Positions 1 to 5,100 of a DNA stretch of 27,779 bases are shown in pieces. This DNA is from a virus, in the IMG/VR virus record IMGVR_UViG_3300029939_000035, positions 1 to 27,779 of that record; one strand, 5' to 3'. The notes under the pieces are model-generated. The model was not told where the DNA came from. It saw only the letters and a program-made list of their open reading frames with translations, and did not search any database. The translations under genes were made by a program, and so were the position numbers. Within the stretch, counting starts at the first letter, position 1, and each line of letters begins with the position of its first letter.

Positions 1-119
1 TTCAGCGCGTCAATAATGGCTTCGCGGCCGATGCCCAGGCTTGGCGTCTTTTCCTGCGCCTGGACGGGAATGGCCACCAGCACGAGCAGGCAGGCCCATA
101 TCAATGTATGCATTTTCAT
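1..119 (-). CDS. Exported protein of unknown function (N-terminal part only)
   Basis: Read on the minus strand, ATG at 119 opens a frame that runs off the left edge after 39 codons. A GGAGAA ribosome binding site (plus-strand 127-132) sits 7 bases upstream, which decides this start. The protein begins MKMHTLIWACLLVLVAIPVQ and continues AQEKTPSLG. This is a clear Sec signal peptide: a basic start, a hydrophobic core and an AQA-like cleavage site near residue 21. The mature protein is therefore periplasmic or secreted. Too little is visible to name a family. The gene points away from the phage operon, so it is either host DNA beside the prophage or a cargo (moron) gene carried by it; the window cannot separate the two. 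Confidence 0.75.
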   Translation of the reverse strand, partial: MKMHTLIWACLLVLVAIPVQAQEKTPSLGIGREAIIDAL

Positions 120-200
120 GGCATTGTTCTCCATTTGCGAGTTAGCCGACCACCCTTGAGCGTGTCCCACGCCAGAGTCAAGGCCGTTGCGACATTCGTT

Positions 201-229
201 TTGACATTTTTAGGAGATGCGCCTAACGT
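201..229 (+). promoter_or_regulatory. Candidate sigma70-type promoter
   Basis: A perfect -35 hexamer TTGACA (201-206) is followed after exactly 17 bases by TAACGT (224-229), which matches the -10 consensus at three of six positions. The surrounding DNA is AT-rich compared with the rest of the window. Transcription would start near 236 and run toward the antirepressor genes. It is the best promoter match seen in the left non-coding region. Confidence 0.5.
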
Positions 230-235
230 GTTCGG

Positions 236-325
236 TGCCGGGGCGAAAAGGGTCCCGGCGGGGTTTGGCGACCCCTCCGATCTTACGGCGCTCTCAAGCC
301 GCGCCACCGATGTTGCGCGGCTTTT
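236..325 (+). ncRNA. Candidate small RNA or attenuated leader
   Basis: The promoter at 201-229 and the terminator ending at 325 would define a transcript of about 90 bases with no good open reading frame. It would hold a GGGGT/ACCCC hairpin (260-275) and the terminator hairpin. It could be a free small RNA, or a leader whose terminator controls read-through into the antirepressor genes. I do not recognise a known RNA family. The call rests on signal spacing alone. Confidence 0.3.
297..325 (+). terminator. Intrinsic terminator
   Basis: Perfect 8-bp stem AGCCGCGC (297-304) with GCGCGGCT (315-322), a 10-base loop, and a short run of four T at 322-325. The T run is short but the stem is GC-rich. 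It lies about 60 bases downstream of the predicted start of transcription. Confidence 0.6.
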
Positions 326-326
326 A

Positions 327-403
327 TGGTGGAGCGCAGGGGGCATGCGTGAGCGTGCGCCTCTGTCCGTAAGCGGAGGTTCGCCAACCCCTGCGCTCCA
401 CCA
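327..403. repeat. Perfect 16-bp inverted repeat, 45-base centre
   Basis: TGGTGGAGCGCAGGGG (327-342) is the exact reverse complement of CCCCTGCGCTCCACCA (388-403). As RNA this makes a long stable stem with a 45-base apical region. The first ten bases of the motif recur at 426-435 as a direct copy. The structure has no T run, so it is not a simple terminator. The arms are too close together for an insertion sequence, although a very short MITE-like remnant cannot be excluded. Confidence 0.8.
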
Positions 404-457
404 CCAGACTTTTGGCGAGGTCTCCGGTGGAGCGCGGTCAACCGCGAGCTTACGGAG
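367..457 (+). promoter_or_regulatory. Possible pseudoknot leader over the ribosome binding site
   Basis: CCGTAAGC (367-374) lies inside the apical region of the 327-403 hairpin and is exactly complementary to GCTTACGG (448-455). The last two bases of the latter are part of the GGAG ribosome binding site (454-457) of the gene at 466. Pairing would hide the site and form a pseudoknot. A second CTTACGG copy at 282-288, upstream of the terminator, could compete for the same bases. This is inferred from complementarity only. Confidence 0.35.
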
Positions 458-465
458 CCTATGTC

Positions 466-708
466 ATGACGCAATCCCCACAAAACGACTCGAAGTACGT
501 CCGCGCCAAGGCGGTCGTGGACGATTTCGTTGCCCGCAATCGCGGGCGCGCCGCACCCAACCACTGGGCGTTTCTCGGGCACCTGATGTGGTGCCGAGCC
601 AGAGCGGACAAGGCGTTTCTGTTCGCCCTGCTCCGTGTCGCCTGCTTTCATCTCGCCAAGCAGGCCCTGAAACCCGCCGGATTACCGACTCTGTTTGTGA
701 AGGATTGA
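466..708 (+). CDS. Small phage protein of unknown function
   Basis: 80 residues, starting MTQSPQNDSKYVRAK. The start at 466 is chosen over an upstream in-frame TTG at 412 because GGAG (454-457) lies 8 bases before it. The protein is basic, with a central HWAFLGHLMWC segment rich in aromatic residues and no clear membrane helix or known motif. It ends three bases before the antirepressor-like gene, so the two are surely co-transcribed. Position suggests an early or regulatory accessory role, but no function can be assigned. Its translation may be controlled by the structured leader just upstream. Confidence 0.6.
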   Translation: MTQSPQNDSKYVRAKAVVDDFVARNRGRAAPNHWAFLGHLMWCRARADKAFLFALLRVACFHLAKQALKPAGLPTLFVKD

Positions 709-711
709 GTT

Positions 712-1380
712 ATGACGACTCTGATGACCGTGTCCTTTCATGGGCACAGCCTGAATATGATCGAGCACGACGGCCAGCCCTTCGTTGTGATGAAGCCGCT
801 GGTCGAGGGCATCGGCCTGAGTTGGCAGGGCCAGCACAAGAAGCTCATGGCGAACCAACGGCGCTGGGGTATCAACATCTTGTTGATACCTTCCGCCGGC
901 GGCCCGCAGGAGGCGGCATGCCTGCCGCTGCGCAAGCTGCCGGGCTACCTGATGACCATCGAGCCGCGCAAGGTGCCGGAGCGGATCCGGCCGACGGTCG
1001 AGTTATTCCAGGCGGAATGCGACGACGCGCTCTGGGATTATTGGGAAAAGGGCGTGGCGATCAATCTGCGAAAGGCGGCTCCGGCCGAACTGTCGGAGTT
1101 GCGGGAGCAAGTTACCCTGCTTTCGGCGGAACACATGGACCTGCTGCGGCGCTACATCCGGGTGCTGGAGCGGCAGCGAGGGGTTGCGAACCGGAAGCAG
1201 CGGGCCTCGGGCTGGAAGAACCGGCCGGTGACCGGGGAAGAGGTCGCGGAGATGGTTCGGCGCCACCGCGAAGGCCAGTCGCTCAACGCGATCGGGGCTG
1301 CCCTCAATCGACCGGGGATTACGGTGCGCAACAAACTGCGTGCCGCCGGCGTCCTCACCGGGGAGGCATCCCATGGCTGA
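712..1380 (+). CDS. Phage antirepressor-like protein (P22_AR_N domain)
   Basis: 222 residues. Residues 1-115 match the P22 antirepressor N-terminal family: an opening strand (MTVSFHGHSLNMIEHDGQPF), then VVMKPLVEGIGLSWQGQHKK, and the typical LPLRKLPGYLMTIEPRKVPE. Residues near 125-155 form a helical linker. From about 171 to 213 a helix-turn-helix-like segment (VAEMVRRHREGQSLNAIGAA) may bind DNA, in place of the usual antirepressor C-terminal domains. Proteins of this family counteract prophage repressors or act as early regulators; the target here is unknown. The gene follows the 80-residue gene after three bases and overlaps the start of the next gene by eight. It carries a perfect palindrome at 868-890. 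Confidence 0.8.
   Translation: MTTLMTVSFHGHSLNMIEHDGQPFVVMKPLVEGIGLSWQGQHKKLMANQRRWGINILLIPSAGGPQEAACLPLRKLPGYLMTIEPRKVPERIRPTVELFQAECDDALWDYWEKGVAINLRKAAPAELSELREQVTLLSAEHMDLLRRYIRVLERQRGVANRKQRASGWKNRPVTGEEVAEMVRRHREGQSLNAIGAALNRPGITVRNKLRAAGVLTGEASHG
868..890. repeat. Perfect palindrome (10-bp arms, 3-base centre) inside the antirepressor gene
   Basis: GGTATCAACA (868-877) and TGTTGATACC (881-890) are exact reverse complements around TCT. The symmetry uses an ATA isoleucine codon, which looks uncommon in this GC-rich DNA. The element could be an operator within the gene or an RNA hairpin. It is not followed by a T run. Confidence 0.7.
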
Positions 1381-1558
1381 GCCCCGACCGGACATCGAGG
1401 CGGTGTTGGCGGAGATCAACCAACTGGAATGGGCGACTCGCGGGCTCGCCGAGCTGTGCCTTTCGACCGCCCTCTGCCGGTTCCCGCAGGGCCTTGACGC
1501 CCTGCTGTTTGTCATCGCCGATCGCCTGTCAACAGTGCAGCGCCGCCTTATCGACTGA
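1373..1558 (+). CDS. Small phage protein of unknown function
   Basis: 61 residues starting MAEPRPDIEAVLAEINQLEW. The ATG at 1373 overlaps the end of the antirepressor-like gene and has GGGAGG (1361-1366) six bases upstream, which is the reason for choosing it over in-frame codons further upstream. The protein is predicted to be mostly helical and slightly acidic at its N terminus, with two cysteines (CLSTALC). No motif identifies it. A strong terminator lies 30 bases after its stop codon, so it closes the antirepressor transcription unit. Confidence 0.6.
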   Translation: MAEPRPDIEAVLAEINQLEWATRGLAELCLSTALCRFPQGLDALLFVIADRLSTVQRRLID

Positions 1559-1587
1559 CGCCGCCATCGTTTTCAACGGGTTCCTGG

Positions 1588-1618
1588 GGGCGCGGCCGGT
1601 TCGGCCGCGCCCTTTTTT
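1588..1618 (+). terminator. Strong intrinsic terminator before gemA
   Basis: Perfect 11-bp stem GGGCGCGGCCG (1588-1598) with CGGCCGCGCCC (1602-1612), a 3-base loop, and six T (1613-1618). It ends only 15 bases before the gemA start codon, so it lies inside what would otherwise be the gemA leader. Confidence 0.92.
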
Positions 1619-1633
1619 CGTGCGAGGGCTGCC

Positions 1634-2068
1634 ATGACTGCCAAACCATCCGACGCCGCCCGCAAGAAGGATTTGCAGGCCATCCACGCCATGAAACGGG
1701 AGTTAAAGCTCCCCGATGACGCATATCGGGCCATCGTCCACCGGGCCTCGAACGGCCGGTGCGAGAGTTCGGCGGATATGACCGCGGCCGAACGCGACCG
1801 GCTGCTGGACGGGTTGCGCAAGCTGGGAGGCGGTAAGGACGCGCGCTCGCGGTTTACCGGCGCGCCCCAACATGCCAAGGCGCGCGCCATCTGGATCGCG
1901 CTGTTCGAAGGCGGCGTCGTGAACAACCGGTCCGACCGGGCGCTGGACGCCTATATCAAGCGGCAGACCGGCCAGGAGTTGGGGGCGCTCGACGCCGCCG
2001 GCTGGGGCCGGGTGATCGAGGGGCTGAAATCCTGGGCCGCGCGCAAGGGCGTGGCGTTGCAGTCGTGA
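1634..2068 (+). CDS. gemA: GemA-like regulatory protein (DUF1018, Mu gp16 family)
   Basis: 144 residues, the usual size for the family. The N terminus (KKDLQAIHAMKRELKLPDDA, then YRAIVHRASNG) and the C-terminal block (ARAIWIALFEGGVVNNRSDR, then LDAYIKRQTGQE and VIEGLKSWAARKG) are family hallmarks. In Mu, GemA is linked to changes in host gene expression and DNA topology; its exact reaction is not established. GAGGG lies just before the ATG. The terminator ending at 1618 leaves no room for a normal promoter in between, so expression must come from read-through or antitermination, or from a promoter upstream of the stem. The gene overlaps mor by four bases. Confidence 0.85.
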   Translation: MTAKPSDAARKKDLQAIHAMKRELKLPDDAYRAIVHRASNGRCESSADMTAAERDRLLDGLRKLGGGKDARSRFTGAPQHAKARAIWIALFEGGVVNNRSDRALDAYIKRQTGQELGALDAAGWGRVIEGLKSWAARKGVALQS

Positions 2069-2445
2069 GCGACGCGCTTCCCCCCTCCTTGCGCGATCTC
2101 GCGGCGGTGATCGGGGCATCTGCCGCGCAACGGCTGGTCGAGGCGCTCGGCGGCGTGGAAAAGCAGTATATTCCCAAACGGCCGAAGCCCGACCACGCAT
2201 TGGCGCGGCTGATCGGATGGGATGGGTTGCAGGCGCTGGCGGCGGAATACGGTGGCCACCGTATCGATATCCCGCGAGGGTGCAATATCGGCGGCAAGAA
2301 GCGGCGCGTGGCCGAGGCCCTGGACCGGGGCGCCAGTCCCCGGCAGGCCGCGCTGCTGGCGGGTTGCACCGGGCGCCACGCGCGCCAGATCCGGGCCGAC
2401 CTGAGGGCCGACCCGGTGCAGAGATCGCTGTTCGACGATCCCTGA
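2065..2445 (+). CDS. mor: Mor-family transcription activator
   Basis: 126 residues from a GTG start that overlaps the gemA stop codon (GTGA). The central part (GGVEKQYIPKRPKPDHALAR, then LIGWDGLQALAAEYGG) and the C-terminal helix-turn-helix (KKRRVAEALDRGASPRQAAL, then LAGCTGRHARQIRADL) match the Mor/Mga-like activator family of Mu. In Mu, Mor switches on middle transcription by binding a dyad next to the middle promoter, and the related protein C switches on late promoters. Only one such protein is seen here, so it may do both jobs. Dyads before the endolysin and before the protease gene are candidate targets. Confidence 0.87.
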   Translation: MSDALPPSLRDLAAVIGASAAQRLVEALGGVEKQYIPKRPKPDHALARLIGWDGLQALAAEYGGHRIDIPRGCNIGGKKRRVAEALDRGASPRQAALLAGCTGRHARQIRADLRADPVQRSLFDDP

Positions 2446-2450
2446 TCGGA

Positions 2451-2476
2451 CGGAACTCTTCCGGGGCGACCGGAAG
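2451..2476. promoter_or_regulatory. Candidate activator operator upstream of the lysis/head operon
   Basis: Two overlapping dyads share half-sites. CGGAA-CTC-TTCCG covers 2451-2463, and CTTCCGGGGCGACCGGAAG covers 2458-2476 with 7-bp arms. There is no T run after them, so a terminator is unlikely. The 84-base gap between mor and the endolysin is the natural place for a Mor- or C-type promoter, and a CATTCT -10-like element sits at 2504-2509. The CGGAA-N3-TTCCG pattern recurs at 9489-9507. Confidence 0.45.
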
Positions 2477-2529
2477 GCGCCAGTGGGGGATGGTGCGCCC
2501 GTTGCATTCTCCCGCGCACGAGGCGCCCG

Positions 2530-3165
2530 ATGCTGACCGTCGCAAAGCTGCCCCCTCTCTCGGCTATTCCCGATGCCCTCAAGCCGACGCTGGCCGAAAT
2601 CCTCGGCCGCGAAGGCACCCGCTTCGAGATCGATCCCGACGATCCGGGGGGTGCCACCAGATGCGGGATCGACCTGAGATCCGCCCGGGCTGCCCGGCTC
2701 GACCTGAACGGCGACGGTCGCACCGATCTCAACGATATTCGGGATGTAACCCCGGACCTGGCTGACCGGCTGATTCTCCTCAACTACTGCCTCACTCCGG
2801 GCGTCGACAAACTGCCGGCGCCGGTGCAGCCGGTGATCCTCGATACCACGTTCAACTGTGGGGTCGAGGGCGCGACCCAGGTGCTGCACGCGGCGCTGGG
2901 CGAACTCTCGTTCCCCGCGCTCGCCCGCGTTCCGTTGTCCGGGTGTGCCGGATTGCTGACCGCCGCGATTCAGGCTCACGGGGCGGCCACGACGATCGAC
3001 ACCATCGTTCGCGCCCGCGTCACTCATTACCGGCGCATCGCCACCAGGCGCCCGGCGTCGAGCAAGTACCTCAATGGCTGGGTGCTGCGGGCGCTCCACT
3101 ACGCGTCGCACGGCATGCGCCTGCGCTATGCCACGCTGCTCGGCAGCCACGGAGAAACGCCATGA
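2530..3165 (+). CDS. Endolysin, GH108-type N-acetylmuramidase
   Basis: 211 residues. Residues 26-48 hold the family signature, GREGTRFEIDPDDPGGATRC followed by GID, with the probable catalytic glutamate at E28. The family usually has EGG; here it is EGT. A second conserved stretch, LDTTFNCGVEGATQVLHAAL, matches the family's N-x-G-V-x-x-A element, and the middle contains a D-x-N-x-D-x-R-x-D loop (LNGDGRTDLND) resembling a calcium-binding loop. It would cleave host peptidoglycan for lysis. No signal peptide is visible, so it needs a holin for release. GAGG (2520-2523) lies six bases before the ATG. As in Mu, lysis starts the late block; the next gene overlaps by four bases. Confidence 0.82.
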   Translation: MLTVAKLPPLSAIPDALKPTLAEILGREGTRFEIDPDDPGGATRCGIDLRSARAARLDLNGDGRTDLNDIRDVTPDLADRLILLNYCLTPGVDKLPAPVQPVILDTTFNCGVEGATQVLHAALGELSFPALARVPLSGCAGLLTAAIQAHGAATTIDTIVRARVTHYRRIATRRPASSKYLNGWVLRALHYASHGMRLRYATLLGSHGETP

Positions 3166-3383
3166 AAAGGTTGTTTCTCATATCCGTTTTGGCGGGGTCA
3201 TCGGGCTGCTCGACGATCGGCGCCGAGGTGAGCGCCGCCACCGGCACCACGCTGGCCCAACGTTGCGTGGTCTACCAGGACGTCGCCGAACCGATCGCCG
3301 CGGCGGTTGCGGCCGGCGCCGACACGCTGCCCGAAGAGCAGGCGCTGGTCGCGGCGTTCAACGCCGTCAACTGCCCGAACTGA
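3162..3383 (+). CDS. Small predicted lipoprotein in the lysis cluster
   Basis: 73 residues starting MKRLFLISVLAGSSGCSTIG. The start overlaps the endolysin stop codon (ATGA) and has GGAG at 3151-3154. A short hydrophobic signal ends at C16 in SSGC, an imperfect lipobox, so the mature protein may be lipidated and anchored in a membrane. The rest is small and alanine-rich with two more cysteines (QRCVVY and VNCPN). Position next to the endolysin suggests a lysis accessory or spanin-like role. It lacks the proline-rich pattern of Rz1, so that remains a guess. Confidence 0.6.
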   Translation: MKRLFLISVLAGSSGCSTIGAEVSAATGTTLAQRCVVYQDVAEPIAAAVAAGADTLPEEQALVAAFNAVNCPN

Positions 3384-3392
3384 GGGACGCCA

Positions 3393-3791
3393 ATGCGCTC
3401 GAACCTATTGTTTGTCATCCCGATCGCTCTGGCGGCCGGGGCTCTCCTGGCCCTCGGGCTATGCGGCACTGCGGCGAGTGCCACCGGTACGATCCCCGGC
3501 GATCCGGTGATAGCGTCGATCGGTTGGATTACCGACCATCTGACCACGGTGGTCGGCGTGGCCCTTGCATTGTTGGGCGCGGTGTCGCAGGTGGCGGCGC
3601 GGTTCAATCTCGGCCGGCTCGGCGCGGTCGACTCCCGGCTCCAGACCGCGGTGCTCTGGCTGGCCGGCAATTGGGGCTATGCAGTCAACGCCGCCGAGTT
3701 GGTGGAGTTGTACCGCGTCGCCGGCCCCGAGGCGGCGCTCGCCCGGCTTGCCGAACTGGCTAACGCGAGAGGTTCTTCCCCGGGCGCCTGA
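3393..3791 (+). CDS. Small membrane protein, holin candidate
   Basis: 132 residues. A hydrophobic N-terminal segment (about residues 5-30, FVIPIALAAGALLALGLCG) could be a signal peptide or first membrane helix. A second helix lies near 45-66 (TTVVGVALALLGAVSQVAAR). The C-terminal half is soluble and helical (AELVELYRVAGPEAALARLA). A protein with one or two membrane helices beside an endolysin that lacks a signal peptide is the natural holin candidate, but no holin family motif is recognised. GAGGGA lies just before the ATG. The gene sits 9 bases after the lipoprotein gene and 49 before the DUF2730 gene. Confidence 0.55.
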   Translation: MRSNLLFVIPIALAAGALLALGLCGTAASATGTIPGDPVIASIGWITDHLTTVVGVALALLGAVSQVAARFNLGRLGAVDSRLQTAVLWLAGNWGYAVNAAELVELYRVAGPEAALARLAELANARGSSPGA

Positions 3792-3840
3792 TGATCAGCG
3801 ATCGGCATTGCCAGACTGATTGTGAACTGAGGGGGTGACG

Positions 3841-4242
3841 ATGATCGATTGGTGGACTGCCGAATGGACCGCCAACGTTTTCCGACTCGTGGGACTGCTC
3901 GGAGGCGCCGTCGCAGCCACGATTGCGTTGGCGCTGTGGTTTGCGCGCACCGCGCTGGTCAGCAAGGAGGAGCTGCGTCGCCAGCGCGAGATCTACGACC
4001 AGATACATGAGGCTATCGAGCAACGACTGTCAGAGGGTGAGATTAAATTCGCGGCACTCCATGCAGATCTTTCCCGGTTACCTGACCAAAGGGACGTAAT
4101 GGCTTTGACGGGGAGGGTCTCGGCGGTAGAGGGATCAGTTCAGGCGCTTTCCGCCAGCATTGAGGGGGTGGGGGCCGCTTTGGGCCGGCTCGAACGGCAA
4201 CTCGACATGCTCATCGGTTTTCACCTGAAGGAAAAATCATGA
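3841..4242 (+). CDS. DUF2730-family phage protein
   Basis: 133 residues. One membrane helix (about residues 12-35, VFRLVGLLGGAVAATIALAL) is followed by a long predicted coiled coil (about 40-130), with QREIYDQIHEAIEQRLSEGE and further heptad-like repeats through SIEGVGAALGRLERQLDMLI. This layout and the place between lysis genes and the gp26-like gene match DUF2730 of Mu-like phages. The function is unknown. ATG at 3841 is preferred over GTG at 3835 because the G-rich ribosome binding site (3829-3835) covers the GTG. The gene overlaps the next by four bases. Confidence 0.72.
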   Translation: MIDWWTAEWTANVFRLVGLLGGAVAATIALALWFARTALVSKEELRRQREIYDQIHEAIEQRLSEGEIKFAALHADLSRLPDQRDVMALTGRVSAVEGSVQALSASIEGVGAALGRLERQLDMLIGFHLKEKS

Positions 4243-4541
4243 CGAGCTTTACCGACGATTGGGCGGCCTCACGGCGCGTGTTCGTCCTGCGCCTGCTTGT
4301 TGAGGTCAAGGGAGAGGCCAACGAGAGCGTCATCTATAAGGCGGCTTTGCGCGGCGGATTTTCCCGTGATACCCGCGACACCATCCGCCAGGACCTTGAT
4401 CGTCTACGTCAGGCCGCCTGTGTGACCGAGGAGTGGCTTGGAGACAGCCTGCGCGTGGTCAGGATCACCGAACGGGGCGACGATGTTGCCCATGGGCGCA
4501 TTGAGGTTCCCGGCATCGAGTGCTCACGCTGGGACCGCTGA
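4239..4541 (+). CDS. Mu gp26-like small protein with winged-helix look
   Basis: 100 residues. The order NESVIYKAALRGGFSRDTRD, TIRQDLDRLRQAACVTEEWL, then RVVRITERGDDVAHGRIEVP is typical of the small ArsR-like protein found between DUF2730 and DUF3486 genes in Mu-like phages (VpaChn25_0724-type). The fold looks like a winged helix, suggesting nucleic acid binding or a packaging role, but the function is not established. It overlaps the DUF2730 gene by four bases and its stop is one base before the DUF3486 start. Confidence 0.72.
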   Translation: MTSFTDDWAASRRVFVLRLLVEVKGEANESVIYKAALRGGFSRDTRDTIRQDLDRLRQAACVTEEWLGDSLRVVRITERGDDVAHGRIEVPGIECSRWDR

Positions 4542-4542
4542 T

Positions 4543-5100
4543 ATGGGACGCCCTTCGAAAATCGACCGACTGCCGGAGGAAATTCGTGAGCTGATCGCCG
4601 ATCTGCGCCACCAGGGGCGCACCATCGACGAAATCCTTTTCCCTCTCCGAGAGATGTTGCCGCAGTCGGAACAGCCCAGTCGCTCGGGCATGGGCCGTCA
4701 CATCCAACGCATCGACGTGCTGGCCAAGCGGGTCGGCGTCGCCGACGCCATGGCTGACCGGCTGGTTGGCGCCGGCGACGACGGCGCCATCGACCGGATG
4801 GTGCGAGCCGGGGCTCGGGCGCTGGGGGCGGTGTTCTTCGACCTGGTGTCGGCAGAAGAAGAAGGCGTCCCGGTCGTCATTGATCCAAAGAACGCTAAGC
4901 TGCTGTCCGAGACGTTGCGGAATATCAGCCACGCGCGCCGGATGGACATTGAGACCGTGGCGCGGGCACGAGCGGAAGAGCGCAAGGCGATAATTGCCGA
5001 AAAGAAAAAGCAGCTTGATGAACTGGCGGCCAACGCCTCTCCCGGCGCTCTTGATCTGAAGACCCTGGAAGAAGCGCGGCACGCCATGGGGTTTGGTTGA
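4543..5100 (+). CDS. DUF3486-family protein (Mu gp27-like), probable small terminase
   Basis: 185 residues starting MGRPSKIDRLPEEIRELIAD. The N-terminal third is helix-turn-helix-like (GRPSKIDRLP, then GRTIDEILFPLREM and SGMGRHIQRID), followed by long helices ending in KKKQLDELAANAS. This is the DUF3486 arrangement. These proteins lie directly before the large terminase and are thought to be the DNA-recognising small subunit; that role is inferred from position. The ATG at 4543 begins one base after the previous stop codon, and the end overlaps the terminase start (TGATG). Confidence 0.78.
   Translation: MGRPSKIDRLPEEIRELIADLRHQGRTIDEILFPLREMLPQSEQPSRSGMGRHIQRIDVLAKRVGVADAMADRLVGAGDDGAIDRMVRAGARALGAVFFDLVSAEEEGVPVVIDPKNAKLLSETLRNISHARRMDIETVARARAEERKAIIAEKKKQLDELAANASPGALDLKTLEEARHAMGFG

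Larger units (their letters stand above)
120..465. other. 346-base non-coding divergent region
   Basis: This stretch separates the minus-strand exported protein gene from the first + strand phage gene. It contains the promoter at 201-229, a short hairpin (GGGGT 260-264 with ACCCC 271-275), the terminator at 297-325, the 16-bp inverted repeat at 327-403, and a further GGTGGAGCGC copy at 426-435 that repeats the sequence at 328-337. I find no convincing coding frame in it; frames that cross it lack ribosome binding sites and are shadows. Confidence 0.6.

Noticed and set aside
327-403. Inverted repeat as an insertion sequence end pair or attachment site
   Set aside because: The arms enclose only 45 bases with no coding capacity, and no target duplication is seen. 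RNA structure explains it better, though a tiny MITE-like remnant is not fully excluded.
108-1637. A 509-codon open frame across the left region
   Set aside because: It crosses the terminator, hairpin and three better-supported genes in another frame, has low-complexity composition and no family features. It is a high-GC shadow.
2458-2476. Dyad as an intrinsic terminator after mor
   Set aside because: No T run follows the stem; the shared motif with 9489-9507 favours an operator.
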